DNA of 64,000 nt from contig JAJEKV010000173.1 in the NCBI GenBank assembly GCA_021234155.1, positions 450,843 to 514,842 on the forward strand, written 5' to 3'. The position numbers were made by a program, and so were the translations under genes. Under the pieces are notes generated by a model. The model made no database searches. It saw only the letters and a list, made by a program, of their open reading frames with translations, and was not told the origin of the DNA. Below, one piece after another: positions 23,788 through 35,325 of the stretch. Within the stretch, counting starts at the first letter, position 1. Each line of letters opens with the position of its first letter. Origin of the DNA: Isoetes taiwanensis. Lineage: Eukaryota > Streptophyta > Lycopodiopsida > Isoetales > Isoetaceae.

Positions 23788-25400
23788 TGTGACGCTCCCT
23801 GAATCTATACGACCCCCGGCCGTATACATACGGGGACTTTCCCCTCCCATGGCAACCAACTTGCCATGAGCAGGGCCCTCCGTCTGACCCGGGCCATCTA
23901 CGTAGATATGCTCGGGTGAAGGACACGGAGGTGTCATTCGGCCCACGCCTTCGATGGGCTCCTACGTCGCGGAAGCATGAATACAAGGGTTAGCACACAG
24001 CATAAATCATATATAAATAACCACCACGAAGGGTGGCGCATCCATCCAAATACCAACGGCAAGGAATATGCATCTAAAACTAAGGAAACACCCCAAACCT
24101 CAGGTTCTACCCCGGCTCAGACTCCAGTGAGGATCGACTGACGGCTGGGCCTCAAGAGATCAGCAGACCGAGTTTTGGCATGGCGTTGGCTGGCATAGAA
24201 CATCGGGTAGGGTTGTCCACTCCATCCGCCCCTCCTGTGCACACTTTGCAGATGGGTCGATTCACGCTATGGCTTCGCTATAGCCTTCCGGAGACGCAGA
24301 CTCAAGGTATCACCCTGTTGAGCCTACTCCAGGGGTCATGACGCCCCGGTCCGATGAGGCAGGTCAGGGAAGCGTCCCCTTCCAGGATCACAGTGGTTCC
24401 ATGGGTGAGCTAGAGAATACGTGCCGCATCAGCGACCCCCGCATCCGTACCCGACTTACTCACCCTAAATCTACTCAAAGTGCAAGATGCTCCATACGGA
24501 TCACACCTCTACACCCAGGGAGTGTCAGACCCATACCCGGCCCTCTACGTGACCGGCTATCAGGCCTAGCCCACTGTAGGAGTCTCAGGAGCCTTTTATG
24601 CTCGTGCAAGACCCCACCCCCACTTCACCACTGTGTCCCTTATCTGGTGCTAAGCCAAACCATAGCATCTACGACCCGGTGGTCTCTTGTACACAGGCCG
24701 CATCTAGTGGGAATATTACAGGGCTCTATCTAGGAGCATACTATCATATTTGAGCTCAGAGGTCTCTACCCCCCCTTTTAAACCCCTGTTTAATGGAAGC
24801 TACCGAAATACTTCATAGATACATCAACCAATTTCTTAACAGAGCACCATTCATAATTGAAATGTAATCCTACTTACCAGAGAAGGGTTAATTTCAACAA
24901 AGGCAATCAGAAAAGAGAGTACTACAGTACTATCCTACAATTCACAAGCTAAACTACTACTAACCCGTGTTTCGGCTGGAACCGTTATCGTGGGGTGCTT
25001 CCATAGTGCTGCAAGTAGGGTGGCAGCAACAGCTAGTGGTGGTTCAGTGATTTTGGTGAGGTCTGCAACAGTCCTTGGGCGCTCAGCTGCTCCTTGGGCG
25101 CTCAACTGGTTCGATGTTGGCTGTTATGGGGGTGGTGATCCACCTAATTGGATCCAAATAGCAATCACCATGCTGGCCGATCGAGTTTGGCCAGGTGGCG
25201 CCTTCCTAAACCATAATTGGCTTAATTATTATTAATTCCCTTAATCATAGGTTACTATCCTTAATGATTTAATTAACATAGCTAATTAAATCCCTTTTAG
25301 GTCAATCCCCTAGGTTACCATACTCCATGGTGGCGTATCTATACTGGGTGGCGTGTCAATGTATTCATACATATACCGTATAAATACTTGGAACGTCACA
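23788..25400 (-). repeat. 3' LTR (element orientation)
   Basis: 1613 bp, TGTGACG at the left end and CGTCACA at the right, so the terminal 7 bp are inverted repeats. The other LTR begins TGTGGCG, a one-base change. Preceded in the reading direction by the polypurine tract. Confidence 0.93.
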
Positions 25401-25413
25401 TTCTCCCCTCCTT
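25401..25413 (-). promoter_or_regulatory. Polypurine tract
   Basis: The minus strand reads AAGGAGGGGAGAA immediately before the 3' LTR, the expected priming site for second-strand synthesis. Confidence 0.85.
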
Positions 25414-25980
25414 AGAAGTAATGCTGTCCTCAGCATTAGGGTTAGATACAGTTATAGGATATGACATTATGAACTTAGGGTAATCCCTTATTTGCGAAGG
25501 TAATGTATATTAAAACTTTAAAGTTGAAAACGGTTTAGGCACCAAGGTGCATTTTACATGATTATCATAATCAAAAAGTTCAAGGACCTAAGTCCAATAC
25601 CAACATGAGAGTAACAAGAAACATGATGTGTAGACAAAATAAAGCTGAAGAAATCGGGCCATCAGCAACCCTCTAACATGGGCATGTCACGTACTGCTCA
25701 CTGGCCTGCACATGTCAGTGTATTAGTAGGTAGAATTAAATTGTGGTTGAAGGGACCACCCCCTTATAATAATTAAAAGACAACTTACCTATCATGTCTA
25801 TGGTTTGCAATTCATTGCAGTATAGGGAATGGTCAAGTTCCCATTATAGCCGAGATGAACGCGGCCTATCACTATATGCTTTCCAAGCAAGTGGTGGTCA
25901 GGTCAACAATGACAGTACACCACGTCCTAGAGAACACAAGGTGATCTCATCATCGGTAACTATTATTATTTATGATGCAT

Positions 25981-27420
25981 CTACCCCTCTAGGGCGCTAC
26001 TCTTGGCAATTAAGCTTCCAAGCTTACCGCCGGCTGCGGGGTTGATGGTGCGGCCTTGAGATTCCCGCATGAAGTCCGGACAATGCTTGTCAAGGTCTAT
26101 CTTCATCACCCAAGTAGCATCCTCAACTGGTAAGTGCCACTTAACCAAGTATTGCAACATTTGAGTCCTTCTGGTTTGTTTATAAGCTCGATCAAGAAGA
26201 GCTTCAGGCACTATCTCCAGCTGCTCCTCTGTCATTTCGAGGAGGGTTGGGGTGTGTTGTTTCAGAAGACTCACGTGAAAGACCTTGTGGATCTTCAAGC
26301 GGGGCGGCAAATCCAAGCGATACGCCTGTTCTCCAATACGCTCAATAATTTTGAACGGTCCAGCCCATCTGGGTGCCAACTTCTTGCAGTTGCCTATCTT
26401 AAGTTTGGCTTGTTTTACCTTAATCTTAAGCCAAACTGATTCACCCACCTGGAAAACGCGTGGGGTTCTGTGTTTATCGGCTACACTCTTCTGCCGACTG
26501 CGTGCAGCTAATAAGTAACCACAAACTTCTTCGACCAGGGCTTGCATCTCCAAGAGGAGTTGTTGAGAAACCTCCACCTTAGAAATGGGGTTATGCCATG
26601 TGTCTGGAGTAAGACATTGGTAACCATAATTTATCATGAAGGGAGACATTCTAGAAGACTCATGTTTCATACTGTTGTAGGCAAACTCGACCAGATAAAT
26701 ATAGTCAGCCCATTGTGATTGCTTACTCCACACATAGCTGCGTAGCATATCTTCTATAATGCGATTGGTACGCTCTGTTTGACCATCCGTCTGAGGATGA
26801 TATGCCGTGCTCATAGCAAGCTTGGTCTGGATGGTGACAAAGAAATCTTTCCAGAATGCACTTACAAATTTGGGATCCCTGTCGGATATAATAACTCGTG
26901 GCATTCCGATTGCAACTTTGAAGATCTCCTTGGCAAATAGCGAGCAAAGCGATATCGAAGGCTGTATCCGTGGTACGACATGGCAAGAAATGAGCCATCT
27001 TCGACAATTTGTCGACCACTACCATTAAGGCATCATATCCACGGAGAGTTCGTGGAAGGGCCACAATGAAATCCATGGTTATCACTTCCCATTTGGCGTT
27101 GGGCACATCCAGGGGTTGCAACTTCGCTGGAATCATGCTTGCTTTCGGCTTTGGTTGGCTGACACACGACAATCGCTTAATGTACACGGCAATGTCCTTT
27201 TTCATAGAAGGCGAAATAGCGGGGGCGAATCTTAAAGTAGGTCTTCATAAAAAACTGCGTGTCCGGCTATAGGGCTGTTGTGTGTATCATGGAGAATGAG
27301 CTTACGAACTCCACGAAGTCTCGGTACACACAACTTATCCTTGTAATATAACAAGTTGCCTTCTTTCTTGTCTGAGCGGAAAGCTTCACGCTCCTTATGC
27401 GTGCGAGCTTCCTTGGCCAA
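25981..27420 (-). pseudogene. Ty3 integrase with chromodomain-like C-terminus
   Basis: 27420-27232 codes the zinc-binding N-terminal region (KLCVPRLRGVRKLILHDTH, with His residues of the HHCC finger). 27205-26910 codes the first half of the core (WEVITMDFIVALP, MVVVDKLSKMAHF), with the first catalytic Asp in MDFI. A frameshift near 26910 moves the frame. 26904-25981 then codes VIISDRDPKFVS (second Asp) and TAYHPQTDGQTERTNR (catalytic Glu). Next come AGPFKIIERIGEQAYRLDLP (GPY/F module) and LVKWHLPVEDATW, a chromodomain-like tail that in relatives targets integration to marked chromatin. Apart from the frameshift and stops near 27210, the core motifs are intact. Confidence 0.9.
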
Positions 27421-27507
27421 ACTATCCCAAACATCCGGAACTTCGGAATCGTGGCCAATATACGTTCTATGTGCTTCCCAAACTCTTTGGTGAGTGTAGA
27501 AATGGCA

Positions 27508-29046
27508 TTATAATGGGTTGGTCACTAAGGGATGGCGTGACAATGCATCCATAACCACATTGTGCTTGCCGGGCTTGTACATAATCTCAAAGTCATATTC
27601 CTCCAAGAATTCCATCCATCTCCTCTCCGGCGGAGGTTGAGATTTAATTTGGGTGGATAAATAACGGAGACTTTGATGATCCGTATCCAACTGGAATCTC
27701 CTGCCGAGAAGGTAGTGTCTCCATATCCGCAAGGCACGGACAACGGCTAACAATTCCTGATCATGGGTAGGATATCACTGCTTTGTCTCGTTCATTTTCT
27801 TTGAATCATAGGCAATAACCCTCTCCTCCTGCATTAGGACTCCACTGGTGGCCATCTTACTGGCATCCGTTGCCACTAGTTTATCCTTCTCAGGATCGGG
27901 CAATGTGAGAACTGGTGCTGACGTTAAGGCATCTTTAAGCTGCTGGAAACTCCCCTGAACTTTATCCTTCCAGTGCTCCAGCCAATCCTTTACCTTCTCA
28001 TGCTTCGTAAGATTTGAAAGAGGCGCTGCAATCTTCGCAAAATCCTTTACAAATTTCCGATAATATCCTGCTAATCCCAAGAAGCTTCGAACCTCGGAAA
28101 CATTTCCTGGAATAGGCCATTCCCTTACGGCCTCTATTTTTACTAGATCTGTAGCTATTCCCTCTGCCGAAATGACATGGCCCAAATAATCGACCTTCGG
28201 AGTGGCAAACTTGCACTTAGAGAACTTGGCATAGAGCTGATGACGCCTTAGCTTTTGTAGGGCTAATCTAAGATGCTTCTCATGCTCCTCTAGGGTCTTA
28301 CTATAGATGAGAATGTCGTCAAAGAAAATAACAACAAATTCATCCAAGTATTGTCGGAAGACATCATTCATCAATCGCATGAAAGCTGCTGGGGCATTAG
28401 TCAATCCAAAAGGCATAACTGTAAACTCATAATGCCCATATCTAGTGCGAAAAGCAGATTTGTGGATGTCCTCCTCTTTAATCCTTATTTGATGGTATCC
28501 GGAGCGTAGATCAATCTTTGAGAAATACTTAGCCCCTTGCAATTGATCCATTAGATCATCGGCTCTAGGCAAAGCATAGCGATTCTTGATGGTATGCTTG
28601 TTGAGTTGCCGATAATCAATACACATCCTCAACGAGCCGTCCTTTTTCTTAACAAAAAGGATAGGAGCGCCAAAAGGCGAAACACTAGGTCGAATGAAAC
28701 CTAGGTTTAGTAACTCTTGAAGTTGCTTCTTAAGCTCTGCCAATTCTGGAGGGCTCATGCGGTACGGGGCCTTGCTAGTAGGCTTAGTACCTAGCTATAT
28801 CTCACATTCCACCCCTCTAAAAGGAGGAAGCTTCTGGATTGTATCTGGAAAGAGATCACCGAATTCTCGGAGAAGATGAGCAATCCCCTCTGGCAAGGTA
28901 TCGATTAGTTGCTTCTGTTTAGCATCTGACTCAATGGAGGCAAGCCTAATGACGCAGAGGAGCTTTTCCTTGCGTATAGCTTTATCTAATTGCCTGATGG
29001 ACATAGACTGCATGATAGGGTTGAATGGTTCACCTTTTATAGTCAC
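27508..29046 (-). pseudogene. Ty3 reverse transcriptase and RNase H, two in-frame stops
   Basis: One frame runs from about 29046 to 27508 with two stops: TAG after GVECEI at about 28795, and TGA after ETKQ at about 27775. In order: LREFGDLFPDTIQKLPPFR (RT leader), [58 protein letters not shown] (active site, FFDD in place of the usual FIDD), [29 protein letters not shown] (RNase H Asp), LDTDHQSLRYL and KPGKHNVVMDALSRHP. These match Ty3/gypsy pol. The stops make this copy inactive unless read through. Confidence 0.93.
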
Positions 29047-29285
29047 GCGGGCTCCATTATTTGCGTTGAAGGTAACTTCCGTTTCTCATGATCTATGTTG
29101 GCTTTTGCGGATGCCAAGAATTCCATACCAACAATGAGGTCGTATTTGCCAATATCCATCAACTTCGGCACCCAAAGCAACTAGTGCACCGGCAGCTGCA
29201 TCTTGAGATTGATCGGACGGCCATGAGTATGTCGACTTTACCAGCGGCTAGAGTGGCCGAGGGCCTCGGTCGGGACCTCAATGTT

Positions 29286-30725
29286 TCAAAGGCTGTAAGA
29301 TCTGGGCCATTCTAGGAGAAGCAAAATTATGGGTACTTCGGTATCCATAATAATTACAAAAGGCTTCTTGTCTACTTGACCTATGGTGGAAATGACCCAT
29401 GGTGACTTTTCGGCATTGCGGTTTCTATAGCTACAAGAATATGAGGCGACCGAGTGTATGTACTTTCGGGGAGCCTCCTCCTCGTGACGGGGTTGTGTTG
29501 ATTCAAGATCGTCCCAATCGAGGGCGGCCATGGCCATTTGGCGATCTGGCGTGACATAAGGACAATTACGCATAAAGTGCGGGCCGCATACACCTAGCAT
29601 GCCTTATCTCGGCGGAGCTGTTCTCGGGCCTCTTTAGGAATAGGCGTAAGAGGTTTTGAACTTCCTTACCGACATTGTTACGCTTATCTACCGTCTTTGA
29701 AGGTGACTTTCTTTTCTGGTGGCCATAAGAGTTCTGGCGAGAGGGCCCGGACTTGGCGGCGGGGTTTGTAAGGTGTGGGCGGCCGTGGTACGCAAGTAAG
29801 GGCGGGGACGCAGATCTTGGTTCTTTGGTGTGTCCTCCTCGAGGCTCAATGCTTTAGCCTCGACCCTCAAGCCCGATTTCGGGTCTATGGCCTTAACCAT
29901 TCATTTAATTGAGGGGGCCAACCCTTCAATGTAGCCCTCCACCGCTCTCTTTTCATTCATACACGGTACATACTGAGCCTCAAAGCGCATAAATTTGTCG
30001 GTGTAGGCTGAGGCCGACATACCCATACGCTCTAACGTAAAAGGTCTGAATTTGTTGGCATTTGTGCTTACGAGGCACATAATGCGACTTAAAGGCTTTG
30101 GCAAACTTCTTAAACTTGCACTGCTTCTATCCGGATGCTTGGCTCTAGCATAGCCCTTCCACCAAAATATGGGCAGCTCACGTAAGGTTTGTGGTGGCAA
30201 CCTTTCATGTATCTTTTCCGTCGTCATGCCATAGGACTTTCCAAACTCCTTCATTTAGGTCCAACCGGAACTACGCATTCAAACCCGCCTCTAGACTTCC
30301 CATCAAAGCGGGCGGTTTCCTATTTTTCCATATACTAGTTATGGTCGGTATCAACCGTCTTGCGGTATTCCTTATCCGGCTTTGCATGGTCACCGATTGA
30401 TACCGGCGACTAAGAAGACCACGAAGTGGCTGATTTTGAGGAGGTGGCGCTATCCTTAGAGGAACTTCGATGGCGTTTAGCATGGGCCCTCCTAAAATGC
30501 GGTCTGTGCAGGTACAGGGCTGGTTTCAGGTGGGGACGGCTGCCGTGTAGGTGGACTTGGCGGTGGCGGAGGTAACTCCGGTCCGTCTTCTTGTATATGC
30601 TGGGGTGGATTGGCATGCAACACATACGCTTGCAACTCGCCTAATTGCCTCTTCATTAGCATAAGTTCTGTTCGGGGTGTTAGTCTCATGCGGCATTTGA
30701 GGATGCATAGCGGCGTTGCGTGCAC
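29286..30725 (-). pseudogene. gag and protease region, heavily broken
   Basis: A Pro-rich N-terminal part (30725-30492, with MLMKRQLGELQAYV and PPPPPSPP) is followed by 30254-29901, which resembles the retrotransposon gag core (FRPFTLERMGMSASAYTDKF, then EAQYVPCMNEKRAVEGYIEG). Near 29600-29560 VCGPHFMRNCPY is a zinc-knuckle remnant. Near 29370 FVIIMDTEV may be the remains of the protease Asp-Thr/Ser-Gly loop, with the Gly lost. Many stops and frame changes separate the pieces. The order gag, knuckle, protease, RT is the standard one. Confidence 0.7.
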
Positions 30726-30998
30726 CGTCTATATCCAGCATACAAAAGGTGTAAGCCGACTTATGGTGACATAAGGTCTCACAATAATGCCATTTTGGAT
30801 CAGTTAGAGAAAGAATACAAGAAAAAGTACAATGGCAAAGATCCTTATTACAGGTGAAAACAGTCATTCTATTATAGTTCAGTACATTGATAGTAACACA
30901 AGTTGATACAAAGATTTAGTACAAGGACAGACATTATACATTGGAGATTTAAAGTTCAACTCACATACAGCAAAAGAACAAAACTGAAGAGACCGGGC

Positions 30999-31487
30999 CT
31001 AGGGGTTCGCAAAGGGGTACAAGATCGAGTAGCGAACACTTTCACGTACAGCCCTAACGAGCTTGTATCGTGCCCAGGCCTGGACTATTACAGATTGGTA
31101 ATCTAGCGTTGGGCTAATAATAAGGAGATTGAAAAGCCTCCTTAATGCATAGAAGATTTGCCACAGGTGGTCGTTGACGTCCTCGAAAGCTTCGTGCCTT
31201 GACATGTCCCAATAGTCCCATGTACGACGAAGAGTTTGCTTCAGGTCCTCGTAGGCTCGTTCCCTGAGGATATTAACTATCTCCATGCCTTTGGCTGGAT
31301 CATAGGGCTCCCCTGGTGGCGCGGGTTCCATCTCGTAACCTTCGTCCCATTCTGGATACTCCCCATACCTTTGGCCATAGTCCTGGTCAGGCGGCCCTGG
31401 ATCATCCCTCCTTATCAGGTCTGTAATCCTCTCCTCATATTCCTCGAGTGTTTCTTCTGTAAGACGATAGAAATGAATATAGAACAT
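30999..31487 (-). CDS. Extra ORF of the retrotransposon, 162 codons
   Basis: An open frame on the same strand as gag-pol, about 270 bp upstream of the gag start region. It is acidic at the N-terminal side (EETLEEYEERITDLIRRDD, EYPEWDEGYEMEP) with a helical, hydrophobic C-terminal side (LWQIFYALRRLFNLLI, WARYKLVRAVRESVRYS). I recognise no family. It lies inside the element between PBS and gag, so it is element-borne. It may be an additional ORF expressed from the 5' LTR, a captured gene piece, or an exon of a larger leader protein. Confidence 0.45.
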   Translation of the reverse strand: MFYIHFYRLTEETLEEYEERITDLIRRDDPGPPDQDYGQRYGEYPEWDEGYEMEPAPPGEPYDPAKGMEIVNILRERAYEDLKQTLRRTWDYWDMSRHEAFEDVNDHLWQIFYALRRLFNLLIISPTLDYQSVIVQAWARYKLVRAVRESVRYSILYPFANP

Positions 31488-31680
31488 TGAACAATTTCGT
31501 TATGCCCTAACTTTGACAGATAGAAAAACGCATCATGGAAGAGAACAATTTCAATTGTATTCATTGAGACAATAATCACAATTGATAAAGAGATGGTATA
31601 TCATAACTATAGAATGGCTAGAAATTGCCAGACCAAAATTTCTACATGTATATGCAATACAATATGCGTGATACAATTAT

Positions 31681-33132
31681 TTAAGAGCTAGGTCCTCCCT
31701 CTTCATTTGTAGACCGAGGAGGTGGTGGCGGCGGTCGGTGTCGTAGCAGAGTCACCCCTGGGTCTACTGTGGCAGCCGCAATGGATGCAACCTCTGGCGG
31801 ATAGGCAACAGCCAATGGGGCCGCCGTCAGGAGCTTCATACTCATCCAAGGTGCAATGTCTTGGCCCAAGGCCGTCAAGGCAAGGTCCCGTCGTACGAGT
31901 ACATAAGTAAACGTACGATAGGGAAGCTTCTTGTGCCCGGCCAATGTGGAAAGGGCACGAAGGGTCCACCATGAAGCTTCAGCCTCCGGCCCTAAATCTC
32001 GGGCTATAAAAAGAACTTGCCCCTGTCGAAAAGCTGATAAGAAAAAACGAGTAAGGTGGTTTCCCAAAACCTTCCCTTGCGGGGTCTTTGACGTGGCCAC
32101 CTCCTTATCTAAGTCCATAGGGACTTCTTCCTCCTTAAGTTCCTGCTGCTCTTCCTTCAAATGAGCAGGATTATGGTATAGGTCCTCTCCCTCCTCATCC
32201 GAATCGGAAGGAACCTCAACCATGTCAATGTTTGGAACATGAGGTCCCATAGCTGTAAAGGCATCCGGTGAGGGTTGAGAGGCCGGTTCCTGCATCACCA
32301 GTTCCCGAAGCCGTAGCAACGTCTCAGCCGGCTCTATGGTCTCCTGGCGGAACTGGAGTAGCTGCTGCACCTCCGGGGGAAGCTCAATAGGAGCGAAGTC
32401 GATGAAATCATCCATACAATACTCCGCTAGCTCATAAAGCACATGGTCCTTACGCCGGCGCTTAAATCCGGCCACCATATGATAGGTCCAGATGATATCA
32501 TCCAAGTGAAGATATTCTTGCCCTTGGTGATAAATAACTGGAAGGGCATCTAGCCCTGACAAGCATGCAGCTTGCTCCCGGCGTGGTGGCATCTCCTCTG
32601 CCAATTGCTTCCAACGGGCAAAGTCACCCATGCCTATATGTTCGTCTTCCCCCTCCTCGGAAGATTCAGGAAGTTTGCCTTCCTCTACAGGCAAAGTTTC
32701 ATCCTCAATGTATTAATCCATGAGGATAGCTAGGGCAAAGGCAACTTCAAGATATTGCCGCCCTTGATGCTGTACAACGGGCAGGTGCTTGCCCCATCTG
32801 AGCTTTCCTTTCAGCACATCATACGCATGGGTGTCACCCCCTAGCATATCCCGGACCACATCCCGTTCTAGATACAACTAGGGAGGATCCCCAAGAGGGA
32901 TACACAAAGGAAGCATCTCCTCCATGTAAAAGTCTAAGAACCCGGCATAATCGGGGTGCCGCTGCATATTAGTGAAGAGGTCTAGGTGCTGGCATAGGAA
33001 GGGCCGCAACAGGTCGAAGGGCACTTGCGGATCCCAATGCTCTCCGTCTTGATACCATGCAAGAAGGTGGTACGCCATGTAGCTAGAAGGGAGGAGGAAG
33101 CAAGAAAAACAGAGATGACAAATGAAATGCAA
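31681..33132 (-). CDS. Extra ORF of the retrotransposon, about 484 codons with two stops
   Basis: One frame runs from MHFICH at 33132 to the stop at 31681, interrupted only by TAG (about 32880) and TAA (about 32715). The downstream 337 codons are fully open. It contains two related modules: KHLPVVQHQGRQYL (about 32790) and DALPVIYHQGQEYL (about 32530). It also has an acidic linker (PSDSDEEGEDLY, KEEQQELKEEEVP) and a C-terminal Pro run (PPPPPP). I recognise no domain. It shares strand with gag-pol and lies inside the element. Length, a conserved internal repeat and only two stops in 484 codons argue that it was a real protein until recently. Confidence 0.5.
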
Positions 33133-33711
33133 CTTTGAAGATCCTTTTTAACCCTTTTTATTATGCTGACGTCAGCATTTTCGTATTTAACACAAAATAA
33201 AAGGTTCTTAATACAAACAAAAAGTTTTTATTAAATCTCAAAAAGAAAATTATTTACAATGCGGAAACTCAGCAAAATATGCTAAGGATGCTCCCCAGAA
33301 TCCTGCGCGGTGAGGGCTAAATCCTTAGGCATAATGGTGACCCTCTTTGCGTGGATTGGCGTAAAGATTGGCATCACCAAAAAGTGCCACTAGATAGGCC
33401 TCCATGACCTCTTGGAGTGCCAAAATGGCAAAAGTCCGGAGGCGGAGGTGGGTCTTGAACTCTTGGGCAATCTCCGGGACCAACCTCTCGAAAGGGGCTT
33501 CAGGTATCGAAGTTGGGTTGACTTACGAAACTTACGGATCTCCGTAAAAGCGGCGATCAAAGGGCGGTGCGGTGGGGTTTCCTCGTGGGGGCGGGGTTAG
33601 GAGGCGACCCTCTTTTGCAGGTGCAGATCTTGGCCCCACTGGCTGGTCGGGACGCATCCACCGGCTAGCGCCTCGACCGGGCTTCGCGTTCTTCCCAAAA
33701 GCAAGCGGTCT

Positions 33712-34541
33712 TTAGTTTTTCCTTGTATTGACTGCGGACTTCCGGGACCCCGGACTTCCTCCGGTGCTTAGCCGGTCGTGTGCTCGGGTTGGGATTGGGC
33801 CTGCCCCTCCCGGATGCCCCTTCCCACGTGGGTTAATTTGGTCTTGCCGAGCCTTCTCCTCCTTCTCCCGTTCGATCCTTTCCTGCTCTTCCCGGAACTC
33901 CCGGGCTCTCCTAAGGTCTTCTTCAACTTTGAGCATAATGTTACGCTACAACTGCGGCCGAAGAAGTTCATATTAATTTCCGGTTGGGTCATTTGGGCCA
34001 TGTCAATCTGAATTGTTATTAAATAATCTATGCCGATATCTGGGATTTCCCCCCATATAAAGTGGGGGGAATCCTCATCCCATCGGTATGGGGGAATCTC
34101 AATCGCCCTACTTAGTCTATTGGCAACTCCATCCCCTAAGTACCGGTACTCCCTTCCCTAGAGAGCCAGTTGTATCATTTCGCTCTATCTCGGTCATCCT
34201 CCACCGCCAAGTTTACGATCGCGGTCGGCCTCATCCCTTATGTCCCCCTCCTCGGTGTGTCCCTCACATTCGAAAGGGTAGAACTTGATCAGCATCATGA
34301 CCAAGTCAGGTTGCTCGGCCATGGTGTAAGGGAGCTGGCGAAGGTTCAGCCAGATCAAGAATGGCTCCGAGAAGTGGTAAATGGGATAGGGGATCCTATC
34401 ATTGTTGTCAAACCTGTTTACTAGCTCGTCTAGAAGTATGTCAATCAAAGCAGGGTCGGTAGCCATATTCCGAGCGATCAAAGCATAAATCTGGGCGATA
34501 GTAAGGTTAGTGGGGTCCGGAGCACTCTTGGTGTTGGCCAT
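33712..34541 (-). CDS. Further leader ORFs of the retrotransposon
   Basis: 34541-34194 is open for 115 codons starting MANTKSAPDPTNLTIAQIYA and containing IDILLDELVNRFDNND and EPFLIWLNLRQLP, a helical acidic protein I do not recognise. 33936-33712 and the overlapping frame 34001-33768 are Glu/Arg/Lys-rich (EEDLRRAREFREEQERIERE), coiled-coil-like, ending in a Gly/Pro/Ser-rich tail. They could be successive exons or separate small ORFs between the PBS and the larger ORF at 33132. Frames between them are broken, so exact starts are uncertain. Confidence 0.35.
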
Positions 34542-35311
34542 GGCTTATGGCGCTAAGGTCTAGAAGAGCAGGCGGTAGGGCGCTTGCGGCTAGGAAAGCG
34601 GGAGTGAAGGCGCTAGGGTTGGCGACGAACTAGGGTATTGGGACAAGGTCGAGTCTGGCGGCTATGGCGGGCGTTGGATCCGGCGGGCGGAGGCGTTGAA
34701 GGCAAGGCGGAGGTAATATCTGTAAAGGCCGGCTAACTTTTTAAGTTTTAAAATTTTTCTTATTAAAAGATATTTTCTTTATTTCTTTATTAAAAGATAT
34801 TTATACGGCGGAAATACGCGGGACATACGGTCGGGCGCCGGCTGCATTCTACGCGCTCCCACCGCGACTGGGGGTCGACGAAAAGCAAGCGGCGCCCGGG
34901 TTGACTTTCGGGCCCGCGTTGTCTGGCTGGATGCGGTCGGCGCCGGCTGCATTTTTGGCTCTCCACCTCGGACCAAAGGCGATAAAAAAAAGCGGCGCCC
35001 AGAAGTTGACTTCGGACCTTCCTTTGACCTTTTCTTCGCCAGCGACGACTGTCCTAGGGTATTTGGGGTACGCCCGATCCAATGGAACCATTTTTTCCTT
35101 CATTTAAGCTACCTACAAAAATTTATAATTCTTCCAAACTTGGGGCCTCGGTAAGCCCTAACTTCTTTAAAGCTACAATTTCTTACTTTAACCTAACACA
35201 AAACCAAACATCAAAGAGGACTAACAACACGCTAACTTAGCCTCCTCCTAACTACCGAACTAACGAGTTAGTGTTTGGTCAGTGCTATGATTTCGAGCAA
35301 CCGAAATCACG

Positions 35312-35323
35312 GCTCTGATACCA
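35312..35323 (-). promoter_or_regulatory. Primer binding site, initiator-Met tRNA type
   Basis: The minus strand reads TGGTATCAGAGC two bases inside the 5' LTR. This is the classic plant retrotransposon PBS complementary to the 3' end of initiator methionine tRNA. Confidence 0.93.
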
Positions 35324-35325
35324 CC

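Noticed and set aside
24338-24733. Open frames inside the LTRs (also 35719-35955 and 35965-36276)
   Set aside because: They lie within LTR sequence, differ between the two copies and resemble no protein.
31722-31910. Plus-strand frames opposite the leader ORFs of the retrotransposon
   Set aside because: Shadows of the longer minus-strand frame, which has element context and an internal repeat.
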